Positions 48,590 to 58,611 of a stretch of 64,000 bases of DNA are shown here, piece after piece. Within the stretch, counting starts at the first letter, position 1. Each line of letters opens with the position of its first letter. This DNA comes from Eucalyptus grandis (Eukaryota > Streptophyta > Magnoliopsida > Myrtales > Myrtaceae). The translations under genes were made by a program, and so were the position numbers. The notes beneath the pieces are model-generated. The model was not told where the DNA came from and ran no database searches. It saw only the letters and a program-made list of their open reading frames with translations. The stretch is from the NCBI RefSeq assembly GCF_016545825.1, contig NC_052622.1:6329001-6393000 (forward strand), in the 5' to 3' direction.

Positions 48590-50039
48590 CTTTGATTAAC
48601 GAAAGAAAACTAGGCACACTAGTGACTATATACCACTATTTTATTGGATACCGTTTGTCAAAATATTGTGCATATGGAGTTAAAATGTTTTTGATGTTGC
48701 CATAAATTTCTCCTTAGGCGAGCCAACCATGGTGGCCCAAGAACCAAACTTAGAGATATATACCATAAGGAAAAGAAAACTGATCCCATTCAAAGCATTT
48801 CTTAGGCTCATATGTTATTGGCTTGAAAATTATGGAAACGACTACTAAGTTTGGTCGACTCAACTTTTGTCTAGATTCTCTCTTTCTCGTTCAACAAGCA
48901 AGGCTGAAAACACAATCCTATCAAGAAGACTTAATTGCAAATTTACTAAGTAATTGTGGAATGATAACTAGCAGAATCTACAATGCATCTTGACACAAAG
49001 ATTAAATAGTCTTCATATTAATAACTTGGGAAGAACTTCTAACAAGTAATCTAACAAATTGCTGCTTTAGAAGTTACGTCTAGTGCACAAAAAATGCAGA
49101 AAACAAGACACCTCCAGTTCCTAATAAGTAGTGCCCACAAAAATTATTGGAAACAAGATGCCCTCATGCTCTGACTGTAAACTCATGCGCACGTAGACTC
49201 AAATTGATTTTGTCTCAACGTGTTTCCACCAAATTTCGTCCTCTAAATACTTTCTATTAGAGTACTCATATCAGAGTAATTATAGTTTTTTTTTTTTAAA
49301 TGTCTATCTACTTTCCCTATGAGAATCTATGTGGGTTTTTTAAATTCCATGACAGGCCGTGAGTTCCAACCATCAACGACAAAATATAAACCAGAAAAAA
49401 ACAAAAAGAGAGTATAAAAAAATCGCAAAACAGGGACCACCATCGCAACATGTAGGACCCCAACAGCAGTAATATCTAATTAGAAATCCATAGTGGACAC
49501 GAGTCATATGCATTTTGTCGGACAAAAGAGACATTAACTCAGAAATCCAACAAAACAAGCAAAAAGAACACCATAAAACAAAAGAATTCGTCCTACCATC
49601 ACCATCCTCGCTGCCATCTGTGTGATATTCCACCACATGCCCGCGCCTTGTTGACATGTTGCTTCGACAAGTTACAACCACTTTGAACGAACGAAGGATC
49701 GATTGCACCAATTTGAACGAAACTGACCTCGGGAGTGTGAATCAAAGTGTATGGCAAACCTAGGAAAGGATAATGAAGAATCGAGACCCTTGTGTTACAC
49801 ACGAGTGTCTCAATAACAAAAAGGTGGCTTTACTCGAGATTTGTTTTCTTCGTTGGAAAGAAACGAAGACAGAAAACAAAAGAAGAAGATGTGAAGAAAA
49901 GGTAGGGATTTCGTTTTGTGTTTCAATTCGTGTTCCATTAACAGAAAATTTCAGTGCTCCAAGCAAAAGAGGACAAAGAACGGAGAAGATGAAGAGAAGA
50001 AGAAAGGAGAACGTGAAGAGTTTGGGGGGTTTGTTTTTA
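48590..50039. other. MULE interior, right part; no further gene recognised
   Basis: Upstream side of the transposase N-terminus on the minus strand. It may hold its promoter and leader, since the right TIR (50040..50246) is the expected promoter region for MURA. The short ORFs here have no recognisable domain. Confidence 0.4.
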
Positions 50040-50246
50040 GGGTTTGTCAAATTCTATCAAGATTTTTTGTGGACAAAATTGCCCATACTCCGGCCACTGG
50101 AAATATTACACGCTCGCCGGTCGGTGGGGTTCAGGTCCTTATTTGAGACTTGTTAGCCACTTCGGATCCTTATTTGGGACAACAACCACTTGGGGTCCTT
50201 ATTTGAGAAAATAGGCTCACTTTGGGTCCTTATTTGAGATTTTCCC
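50040..50246 (-). repeat. Right TIR of the MULE
   Basis: The partner is 43268..43455. It contains an extra sub-repeat unit ('ctcaaataaggacccc' read on the minus strand), showing internal tandem growth of the TIR. Confidence 0.92.
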
Positions 50247-52499
50247 TAAAAATAATCATGCATATGTCATGTAAAATTAGGCCATTCATTGCACGTCATC
50301 TAAATGTGTATATGTTAGAATAGCTGCATTAATCTTTTCCTATCATTAGATTAGGTCATTTAATAAATGTCGCGTGACATATAGTTTGCATGTTAGGCTG
50401 CACGTTGCATGCTATTTTGGTTTAAAATTTGGTACATCATTGCATTGCATTGCGCACATTTTTCTAGATTTCATTTAAAATAAGAGAAAATCTTGAAAAA
50501 AATTAAATGATTGAGTGTTAATTAGAAGTCATATTTAGGATTACTAATGTGAATTATGATCTAACATTGTAGATGCTTTTGTTACTATGAGGTAAGTCCC
50601 GTAATTTATTCATTGCTTTATTGGGTGTTAAATTGGTGGTTTGTGTACCTATATGATCACCTCACATGTTAATGAAGTAAATTAAAATCAATTCAAGCTG
50701 CCTACAAAATATTTTAAAAAATAAAATAAAATAGAGAGGTACCGAAATGGCGTTGAGAAATCTAGTATAACCAAGTCTCCGAACTCACATAATTTTTGGT
50801 TCGTAGGAGCGAAGTAAATCTCTCATTACTTTACTTAGGTTTCTAATCGACCCACCAAAAATACCTTAGCGGTGACTCCTAATTAAAAATCAATTGTATG
50901 TTAAGAACTTGAACTTAAGTTGTGAATTTGTATGGGCTTGGGAGAGCCCGAGTTAAGTTTAGGTTTAGTAATTCATTAACCAAACCCTAGGTGGTGTACC
51001 CGAGGTTAGGTCGTGACACTTTGCTCTCCATGCTTTTCCTTATGGAAATTGAGCACGGTGTCATTTGCTAACAATAGAGTCTTTACATATTTCGAATGGA
51101 GTAGTGATTGGGGGCAGTCCCTCCACCATCTTCTTTTGATGTAATGCCCGTAGTCCATCAAAGTTGAGATGTCCACATCTAATGCCATACCCAAGTTTCC
51201 TCTTTTAATCTTGTAGTGAAGAATGAGTGGGAAGTGTTGTGAAGATATAGTGGGAACATCTGATTGGTAGTCATTGTAACTTGAGCAATCAAACCCAATT
51301 TTTCATCATGGATTCTGCAAACACTTCCTTTGAGTGTAATTTCATAGCCTTTCTCTTGTAATTTTCCAACACTTAGGAGGTTGGTCTTTAATTCTGGAAC
51401 ATTAAACACTTCTTTGATAATATCTATTGAAGTCCCTTTAGGACCAATTGTGACCATCCCTTTTCCCATGACTGACACGGTAGAGTCATTTCCAAATTTT
51501 ACTGTGGTGCGGAACGACTCATCTAGTGCAAAGAATGCTTTCTTGTCTCCACACATGTGGTTGCTATAGCTAGTGTCAAGATACCACAAGTTTGAAGAAG
51601 TTTTCTCATTTTCTTAACACACCAACAAGAGAGCTTTTGCTTCTTCCTTTTCTACTACAAGTTAGTCATTTCCATACTTTGTGTATTTAAATTGGTTCAA
51701 CATTTAGATTTGTAATGCCCATACATGTGGCATCTAAAGCACTCCACTTTGGATTTGTTTACTGACTTTGGTCTAAAATCTATTGAGTGTCGATCTCTAC
51801 ATCCTCGTCCTCTACCTTGAGAATCACGAGAAAAATAGCCATCATATTTTTTATTGAAATTGCGGTGATCATTGGTTCCCCTTCCTTTGCTTTTGCCACT
51901 ATTCGTTCTTGTTGCTAACGAAAAGAGATTTGCAGTTGAGGCCTTCAATGCCTTCTCTTCTAGTTCTTACTATAGGAAATTTTGTTCATAAATCAACAAC
52001 AATCCTTGCAATTCATTAATTGAGAGTTCTCCAACGTACTTGGCTTCTTGAATAGAACAAACAACAAAGTTAAACTTTGGTGTCAAAGATTGAAGAATCT
52101 TCTCAACTATTGTGACATCTTCCGTCTTATCTCCATGGATTTGCATCTTATTGACAATTGCCATTATTTGGGAAAAGAAATCTATGATTGTTTCTCTTGA
52201 TTTAAGCAATTCAAGCTCCCCATGAAACGTTTGGAGTTGCTTCCTTTTTGCCCTTGCCGAGCCTTGATATTTATTTTTCATGGAATCTCATAAGTGTTTG
52301 GAGGTGTCCTTGCAGAGAATTGTCTCCAAGATGGACCTGTCAATAGCCTAAAATAGATAGTTTTTTGCTTTAAGATACTTCAATTTTGCTACTTCCAGAG
52401 ATATCCGTTGTGATGTTGTCAACTGAGCTCCTTCCTCTGGTTTGGCTACCCACTTCGAGTGCATGGCAACTCTCGCTCCCATACTTATGGCCATTTGAT

Positions 52500-54140
52500 T
52501 GTGACATCCTGGGAGGCATCACTAACTCAATTATCAATAACGATAAAACACACAAGCAAAAACGTAAACAAATCTCCATCCATCATTCAACAGGGATAGT
52601 TAAAAACATAATCATACATATAAGTGTCATAAGTCAACATTTCATATATGTCAAGTTCAAAAATTAAATAGCTAAATTCATCACATCCGACATGCCTGAT
52701 TGCACTTCCACAACCTTCTACAAAAGGGCCTGGGGTATGCATATGCCTATAATATTACTAGGATGGTCCCAAAAGTGCTAGCAACCCCACTACTGCCTAA
52801 GCCTCATTGGCCTCTCGGATCCATGAGTCTAGCTCGGCAATCAACTTGGGGTCAAACAATTCCCCATCGGGGATGTCTCTGTCCTTGGCATCCCAACCAA
52901 TGCCTCCCCTAGAGCCTTCGATACCCAACAGACCATCAGAGCCACGGATGGGACCATGACTCTTGTTGCCCACCCAAAAATACCATGCTACAGATCGGTG
53001 TGGCACGAGATTAGGTTGGCCTTCATTAACCCAGATGGTTGTGACGTAACACGTGTAGTGCACGTCGACCCCTCCTGCTACAGGATACTTTGTCACCTCC
53101 CGATTGTGCTTAATAGGGAGGCCAAATCATATCTGACAGAATGGCTCAGCCATTCTTAAGGCTTGTAAACATTCAACAAACAAATATGAGATAAACTATG
53201 TGACACATATAACACATAATCCTTGAGAAACTCAACCCGTTTACCTTGGAAGTGCCCTAAACAAGCAAGTATCTATCGATGGCAAAATATGGCAACGCTC
53301 TTCTTGCTTTACCCTTACTATTCTCATAGTAACAAATTTATTATACAAGGCCATCAATATAGACGCATAGGCAATTCCATAACATATATTTCATGCTCTC
53401 AAGTCAAATGTGCATTGTGGTTCAACTCATGCGCTCATGCCATGCAATAAGATGGACTTGAAAACATATGAATTTCATGCACTTTCTATACAAATATGTC
53501 CAGATTATTACGACCACTCAAGACCCAAGCCCAACCGAAGGTAGCAGTCATCCGACGTAATCGAGCATAATCTCGGCCCATTGAGCACGGCATCGTCCCA
53601 GGTAAAACACATCATGACGGTCATTTTTGTAAGGAGTTTCATTCCGAAATCTATTTGCGAACGGCATCCCGTTGAGTTGGGGGCATCCAAACTTAATCAG
53701 GTATCGTCCTTTGTAAAATGCATCAAGATAGGTCCACACCCCGCGTAAAACTTATCTAGGTCGTTGATAATCACATGGGCATACCATCACACAATTCATT
53801 TCTTATATTTCTCATTTAACCCATGTGATACTCATGCAATATGTCACATCACTCATCAAATGCCACTATTTTACACACGTGCATCATATTACATTACATA
53901 AATGCATCATTTAATTCATAAAGAATCTATGGCATATGGATCACTTATCACAATAGGGTAAGGTCATCGTAATATTCCAAAATTATTTATCACGTGCTAT
54001 TACAACAACAAATGACTCATCTTTTATTCATATCACAATGTCACTTCATAACGACACCCGTGACACATATAATATAGGATACCTAACCCATATAACATAT
54101 ATATACACATAACTCATATAGCACATATACATACAATCAG
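52500..54140. mobile_element. Probable LTR-derived sequence truncating Copia-1; boundaries incomplete
   Basis: Copia-1 gag homology stops at 52499, where a TGTGACATCCTGGG end begins. That is typical of Gypsy-type LTRs. The right end was not found, and no target duplication (left flank ttgat) was matched. The stretch includes long AT-rich runs and a block (53510..53750) with repeated 'gcatcgtcc' and 'tcatgacgg' motifs, somewhat like LTR regions elsewhere in the window. It also carries the ORF at 53096..52797. Confidence 0.4.
52797..53096 (-). CDS. 99-residue ORF of unknown function inside LTR-like DNA
   Basis: The ORF ends at a TAG-side stop near 52797. It reads, in part, VAGGVDVHYTCYVTTIWVNE, HRSVAWYFWVGNKSHGP and IPDGELFDPKLIAELDSWIR. 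Codon use is not simple-sequence, and the aromatic-rich core followed by an acidic amphipathic tail looks like a once-translated protein. The first codon is not a clear ATG, and an in-frame stop lies not far upstream (in the FGLPIK region), so it may be a fragment. I do not recognise the family. Confidence 0.35.
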   Translation of the reverse strand: MTKYPVAGGVDVHYTCYVTTIWVNEGQPNLVPHRSVAWYFWVGNKSHGPIRGSDGLLGIEGSRGGIGWDAKDRDIPDGELFDPKLIAELDSWIREANEA

Positions 54141-54141
54141 T

Positions 54142-54440
54142 GTTGACGTGGATAATTTTTTTATAACTTTATAATTTTTTTGATTTTTTTCTTTTGCTTT
54201 TTCTTTCTATCAAGTTCTGTGAGGGATGCTAGCCAACTCTCACAGGTCACAAGCAAGAGCCATGACCCTTGCCCGCGGCTAGTGAGGGCCTTGGCTTGCC
54301 CAGTGGCAGGCAAGGGTTGATGGGCCCTCGCTTGTGACCGGCAAGGGTCAACCAACCCTTGCTTGTGACTAGCAAGGGCTGCCTACCAAACCTCGCCATC
54401 TCGGAAGAAAGAAAATGAAAAGAAAAAAAAATGAAATTGG
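54142..54440. repeat. MITE-like GC-cored repeat
   Basis: A polypyrimidine arm, a GC-rich core with repeated 'aagggt'/'acccttgc' inverted motifs (54230..54390) and a polypurine arm: the same layout as 5808..6726 and 28490..29090. The core contains several copies of 'cttgcttgtga.c.gcaagg', which could pair. Ends not defined. Confidence 0.35.
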
Positions 54441-54444
54441 AAGA

Positions 54445-54737
54445 AAAAATTCGCTATCCTCCTCTAATGTCCCAAAAAAAAAGACTTTGAAATTCCACCC
54501 TTCGACGATAGCGGGCTATGTTATTCAAACACAGTTTCTACAGCACATAACTCGTTCTTTGGCTCCAATCAAATCGTCCCGAACGAATCTCCGAAAAGGC
54601 GAATCATGGGCTGCTTACGACTAATCATCTTTAGGACAAGCGTTGTCCAAAGGTTTCGTGATCTAAATTTAGAAAAAAAAAAAAGGTACGAAAAAGTAAA
54701 TTTAAATTATTGTGGCCTGACGTATGGGGTAGACGAC
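54445..54737 (-). pseudogene. Fragment of an ABCG-like gene (exon 2/intron region)
   Basis: On the minus strand, 54620..54445 aligns with 29360..29235 of the ABCG pseudogene ('caaagaacgagttatgtgctg' against 'caaagaacaagttatctgttg', and 'gggacattagaggagga' in both). No frame survives. The following 54650..54737 continues, across the solo LTR, into 58059..58159, which matches the other dispersed ABCG-upstream copies. It is a degenerate extra ABCG copy lacking exon 1. Confidence 0.55.
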
Positions 54738-57700
54738 TGTCATGCCCCGAACCTCCGAGCACGTGCCCATTCCTCTCTAGTCAATAAAATTTTGTGACTT
54801 CCCAGGACGAGTCGCTGATCCTTTTTGTTTTATTGCGCATGCGAAAGCTAAAATAAATCCCTTGATAGTAACTATCTCGAGATAGAAAAGCAGGACAACA
54901 GGTTCACAAACAACATGCTTTTATATTCACACAGAGTCATGTACAAGGTCTATGATCAAAAGACTACATAAACTGAATTTTCAAAAAGAAGCGGTCCTAA
55001 CTGACCTACACTTCAGATTACCTCCTCTCGACTCCAGGTCCTCCACTCAACCACCTTCTAAGGACTTGAAAATGATTATATAATAACCAGTAAGACAATG
55101 TCTCAGCAAGTCCATGCTCTAAACCCCGATTAGGAGAGAAATACGCCTTGAAGTGTCCTAACCACACAATCACACAATTAGCACAGAAGACTTACATCGC
55201 CTTAGTTTCTTCCTGCACGTCAGCACAATTCATATCACATTACATATAATCAATGCACATAACAATTGGAATGTCTCAGCAACTCATTTAATCACAAGTG
55301 TCCCGATTATAAGGTCAAACCATTATGACACAACACATACCATGCCACACGGTTTTGTCTCATAATCAGGTGCATCAAACTCAGATAATCATGCGTTTCA
55401 ATTGTTAAATAAGCCACTCGAGGCGCTGCCGACTTCCATGTTTGGCAGTCTACTGGCATAGCCAGGCATCGTCTCTTCCCCATGGAGCATGGCTACTTCA
55501 CATTGACAGCTATCCTGAATGAGCTTAGGTCCAGAATCTACTACGACCCACTACCCTAATGCATGGGTAACCCAAAGGTGGGATTTAGTAACGTCTGACT
55601 TAAACGCTAGGATGGGTTCTTTTTAATCAACACACAACAATTCAATCTCGGCCTAGGACACCGTGCATTGCACTCAAAGGCCTCAGTTAAGATAATGGTC
55701 CTAGCCTATTTTATTCGTATTAAAAACATCCTGAAAATAGTCGTGTGTGGGTACACGGTCAATTCGAACCAGAAAACCGATACCTTTCTTTTTCAAACTA
55801 TTTTCGGTGTTAAAACCCGACACCCGAGATTTTCGAATAAATATCAAAATTCACAAATTTTGAAGTAATTTACCAAATTTCCAATCAACACTCAATTTGC
55901 ACAAATTTACACTCAATTCCAGAATTTAACCACACCATTACAATCGGCACGAAATTCGGTCACCGACTATCCTGACCTAATTTCAAAAGAATTATTTAAC
56001 TATTAAATATTTTCCGAAATTTAGGGATAGTCGGCATGACTGCACTTCGTGTAAATAAATATTCTAACATCCTAGCTATATAACAACACACTAACCTAAT
56101 TAACTTATAATTTCTAACCACCTAATTAAATAATCTAACTAACCTAATTTAACTAACTAAACTAATAATTAAACTAATTGTACTTAAATAAATCTAAACA
56201 CCCCTTAGATGCATTAGCCTATTAAGAAGAGTTTAGTGCATAAACTCACTGGTGTATCATGAAAACCAGTTCACCGCGACGACGGCACGACGGCAGCCAA
56301 AACTTGAGTTTGTGATGGTGTCAACATAGCTTGGACTGGGCCTAAACTTGGCCCAACAAATCTCAACCCAAATCTGAGATTTGCTTTTGAATTGGGCTGG
56401 GCCCGAAGCGGGCTGACTTCGCAGGCTTGGGCTGCTGAATTGAGCTAGCCGTTGGGCCCAAAACTTGGCTAAGTTGGGCTAGACTGAACTGCTAAACAAG
56501 GGCCGAAGTTGCTGGACCTCAAATGGCTGGGCTTGAAGAAATCGCTGGCTTCAATCGGTGGTAGGAAGCTGGGCTTCGCTGGTCTCGTGTTGAAGACGTT
56601 GGGCAATGGGCCGTGAAGACACGCGAAGATGGGAGCTGAGGGAGATGGGCCTAATGCTGGGCCGGTCGCTGAAGCTGATTGTTGACTGGAGAAGCAGCCG
56701 GCGTGTGCTAGGGTCTTCAGGCTGGCAGACGAAGGAACATACCGTGTACGTACGGCAGCTGCTTCGGTGCTGGACAACGCACGAAGGAACGTAGATGCTG
56801 GTGTCTTCGGTGGATGCGTGGATGAGGGGCATCAACAAACCGTTACTAGTTGACTCACGGATGCTGCTGTGGACGCGTGGAGTTGCTGCTCTGTGGAACG
56901 TGGGCTGAGCAGAAAGAGAGCTTCGGTGGTGTTGCAGTTAATGGGTGAGAGGAAGATGCGAGGAAATTTGGAGTGGTGCGGTCAACGAAATAGAGAGAGA
57001 AAGTGGAGGAGATCGTGGGGTTGATGGGCAGATGGTGGAATGGAGCGACTGAAGGTGTTGGACGGTGCACGAAGAAAGGAGGAGGAAGGGTAGCTTCGAA
57101 GGAAAAAATAGAAATGAAAGAAAGGCAAAAGTTGAGAGAGAGTTCGGTTGCTTCGCATGCGAGAAGGAGACCGAAGAAAAAGGGAAACAAATTCCCAAAT
57201 AATCAAATTTTGAAGCCAATTTTGCTGCCCAAAACCAGCTCCGAATTTCACCGATTTAACTTCAATTTCTTCACTCAATTTCTCCAATTGAGGTCCAATT
57301 TCGATAAAGAAAAATCTTGAACAATTTTCAGTATATCCTTGACACTCAAAGGCTCGACTTGGAAGTCCAAATTTCCTTCAACTAAGCCCATCCGAATTTC
57401 CGTTAATTTTCCGCAACGTTCAAATCGATTTTCCGTAAAAAATCCTAGAATCTCTGAAAATTTTTCGAAGGATGAGTCGACGTTCCTAAAATAGATAGTA
57501 ACACCACAAAACTTTCAATTTCTGAAATCGGGTTTAAATTCATGGTTAATTTCACTTTGAAGCGATTTTAGCATGATCTAGTCTATCGGGTAGCTTTTAA
57601 GAATTTTTGGTACAATTGACCTGTGATCGATTTATCTCGAGTCACATTGTACATCTTCAACTCATTGGCGACTCTCAGTTGTCGTGAAAATCTCGATGTT

Positions 57701-58058
57701 TCAAATACGGGCACCGGGTACTAAAACGATAGAAAAATCGGTCTAATGTCGATCGACGAGAATTTTGCAATTTGGTGGAATCACCTACACACTAATCACA
57801 TATCTCCATCGAATCGATCTATCTCTCGTCTCTGATCATTTTTTTACGGTGCCGTAATGACCATTGCAGATCGACACGGTCGAGTAGTCGATTCCTAGTC
57901 GAATTCTCAAGTTTATTGCATCAAAATCCCTTAATGGCTTCCCCAGATAGTCTAGTTATCTCGTGAGTGATCAGTTCAGAGAATAACACTATAGGTGCAT
58001 CGATGAAAGGCCCGATTTATTTAATCGAAAATGAAATCTGAAAATTCAGGCTGTCACA
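54738..58058 (+). mobile_element. Solo LTR-like element, 3.3 kb, copy 2
   Basis: It starts TGTCATGCCCCGAACC and ends GGCTGTCACA, flanked by a near-perfect 5-bp duplication (acgac/atgac). It aligns end to end with the reverse complement of 36697..39971. Matching landmarks are 'ggtttttgcaataaaccgg'-type sequence near 56260, the 'cgatcgacgagaattttgca' block at 57750, and the terminal 'ataacactatagg' block. There is no second LTR or internal domain. It interrupts the ABCG-derived fragment. Confidence 0.8.
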
Positions 58059-58159
58059 ATGACGAACTGTATTTTGCGTGGAATTCTTCAAATGGTTCCG
58101 TCGTCTCCCTTGCAAGATTCTATTACGTTATTGAATTGACCTCGCATAGATGTCGACTT

Positions 58160-58611
58160 TGTGAAGAAAAATGGATTGAACAGAAGACGAAGACGAAGAA
58201 GAAGAAGAACATTGATGAATGAAGAGTGTTTGTAATTGTATTATGTATTTATGAATAGTAGAGTAATACATTTATCTGAGAGCTCAACCTCTCAGTTTCT
58301 CTCACTTTCGGTATATATACACCATGATTGAAAAACTGAAAGAATAAGAAGATGAAAAACAGACTCAACATAATCTGTTAATCTTGCAAAACTAAATAAC
58401 TATTCTTCAGTAATAAAGCACGTGGACGCATGGAGTTCTTAGTTGTGCTGCGATGAAGGCCAGGGGTCGAGCTTTGATCTTATTTTCTCTATTCTTCTTG
58501 ATGACTTCATATGCACGTGTAGCTGTAGCTGTTTACACACTTGCGGCAACATATTCTTCATCCTTCTTTACTTTCACCAACTCTATTTTCTTATACTTCT
58601 GATCCTTAACA
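58160..58611 (-). repeat. 3' LTR of Copia-2
   Basis: On the minus strand it starts TGTTAAGGATCAG directly after a purine tract (gcgagggga). The low end, tgtgaagaaaaatgg at 58160, is where homology with the dispersed segment (34280) stops, which supports that boundary. Confidence 0.65.

Larger units (their letters stand above)
43268..50246. mobile_element. Mutator-like element (MULE) with long TIRs and 9-bp TSD
   Basis: Terminal inverted repeats of about 200 bp start gggaaaatctcaaataagga at both ends (43268.. and, inverted, ..50246). They are flanked by a perfect 9-bp duplication taaaaataa (43259..43267 and 50247..50255), the hallmark size for Mutator. Inside are a MURA-type transposase (46345..48050, plus), the separated DNA-binding part of that protein (48490..48030, minus) and captured host gene fragments (43500..45330). 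It lies inside a solo LTR that lies inside Copia-1. The transposase is broken, so it is now non-autonomous. Confidence 0.93.
41030..51018 (+). mobile_element. Second solo LTR-like element (Tat/Ogre-like), split by a MULE
   Basis: It starts TGTTGACACCTAAATTT at 41030 and ends GGTCGTGACA at 51018, with a perfect 5-bp duplication ctttg (41025..41029 and 51019..51023) inside Copia-1 integrase. Without the MULE (43268..50246) and one copy of its 9-bp duplication, about 3.0 kb remains, with no coding domain. Near the right end, 'ttctaatcgacccaccaaaa' followed by 'cttagcggtgactcc' (50838..50880) resembles the R/U5 region of Tat-type Gypsy LTRs. The plus orientation is also suggested by a TATA-like 'tattaaag' at 41463. 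Family assignment is by memory of such motifs and should be checked. Confidence 0.75.
34899..52499 (-). mobile_element. Copia-1: Ty1-copia retrotransposon, decayed and split by nested insertions
   Basis: This minus-strand element reads from high to low coordinates. Gag (UBN2 type) is at about 52490..51970, with the zinc knuckle CFRCHMYGHYKSKC (about 51735..51700). GAG-pre-integrase is at 51589..51179 (WYLDTSYSNHMCG). Integrase pieces lie next to the insertion at 41029 and down to about 40500. The post-integrase region is 40421..40167. Reverse transcriptase follows below 36690 (GVKWVYKTKLNKDG; degenerate YVND at about 36220), then RNase H (35677..35263). Stops and frameshifts occur in every part. 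Two insertions split it (36697..39971 and 41030..51018). Without them and their target duplications it is about 4.3 kb. The N-terminal gag and 5' LTR are missing: homology stops at 52499. Confidence 0.88.

Noticed and set aside
49373..50156. Short ORFs in the right part of the MULE
   Set aside because: No domain, and they extend into the TIR; likely leader or filler sequence.
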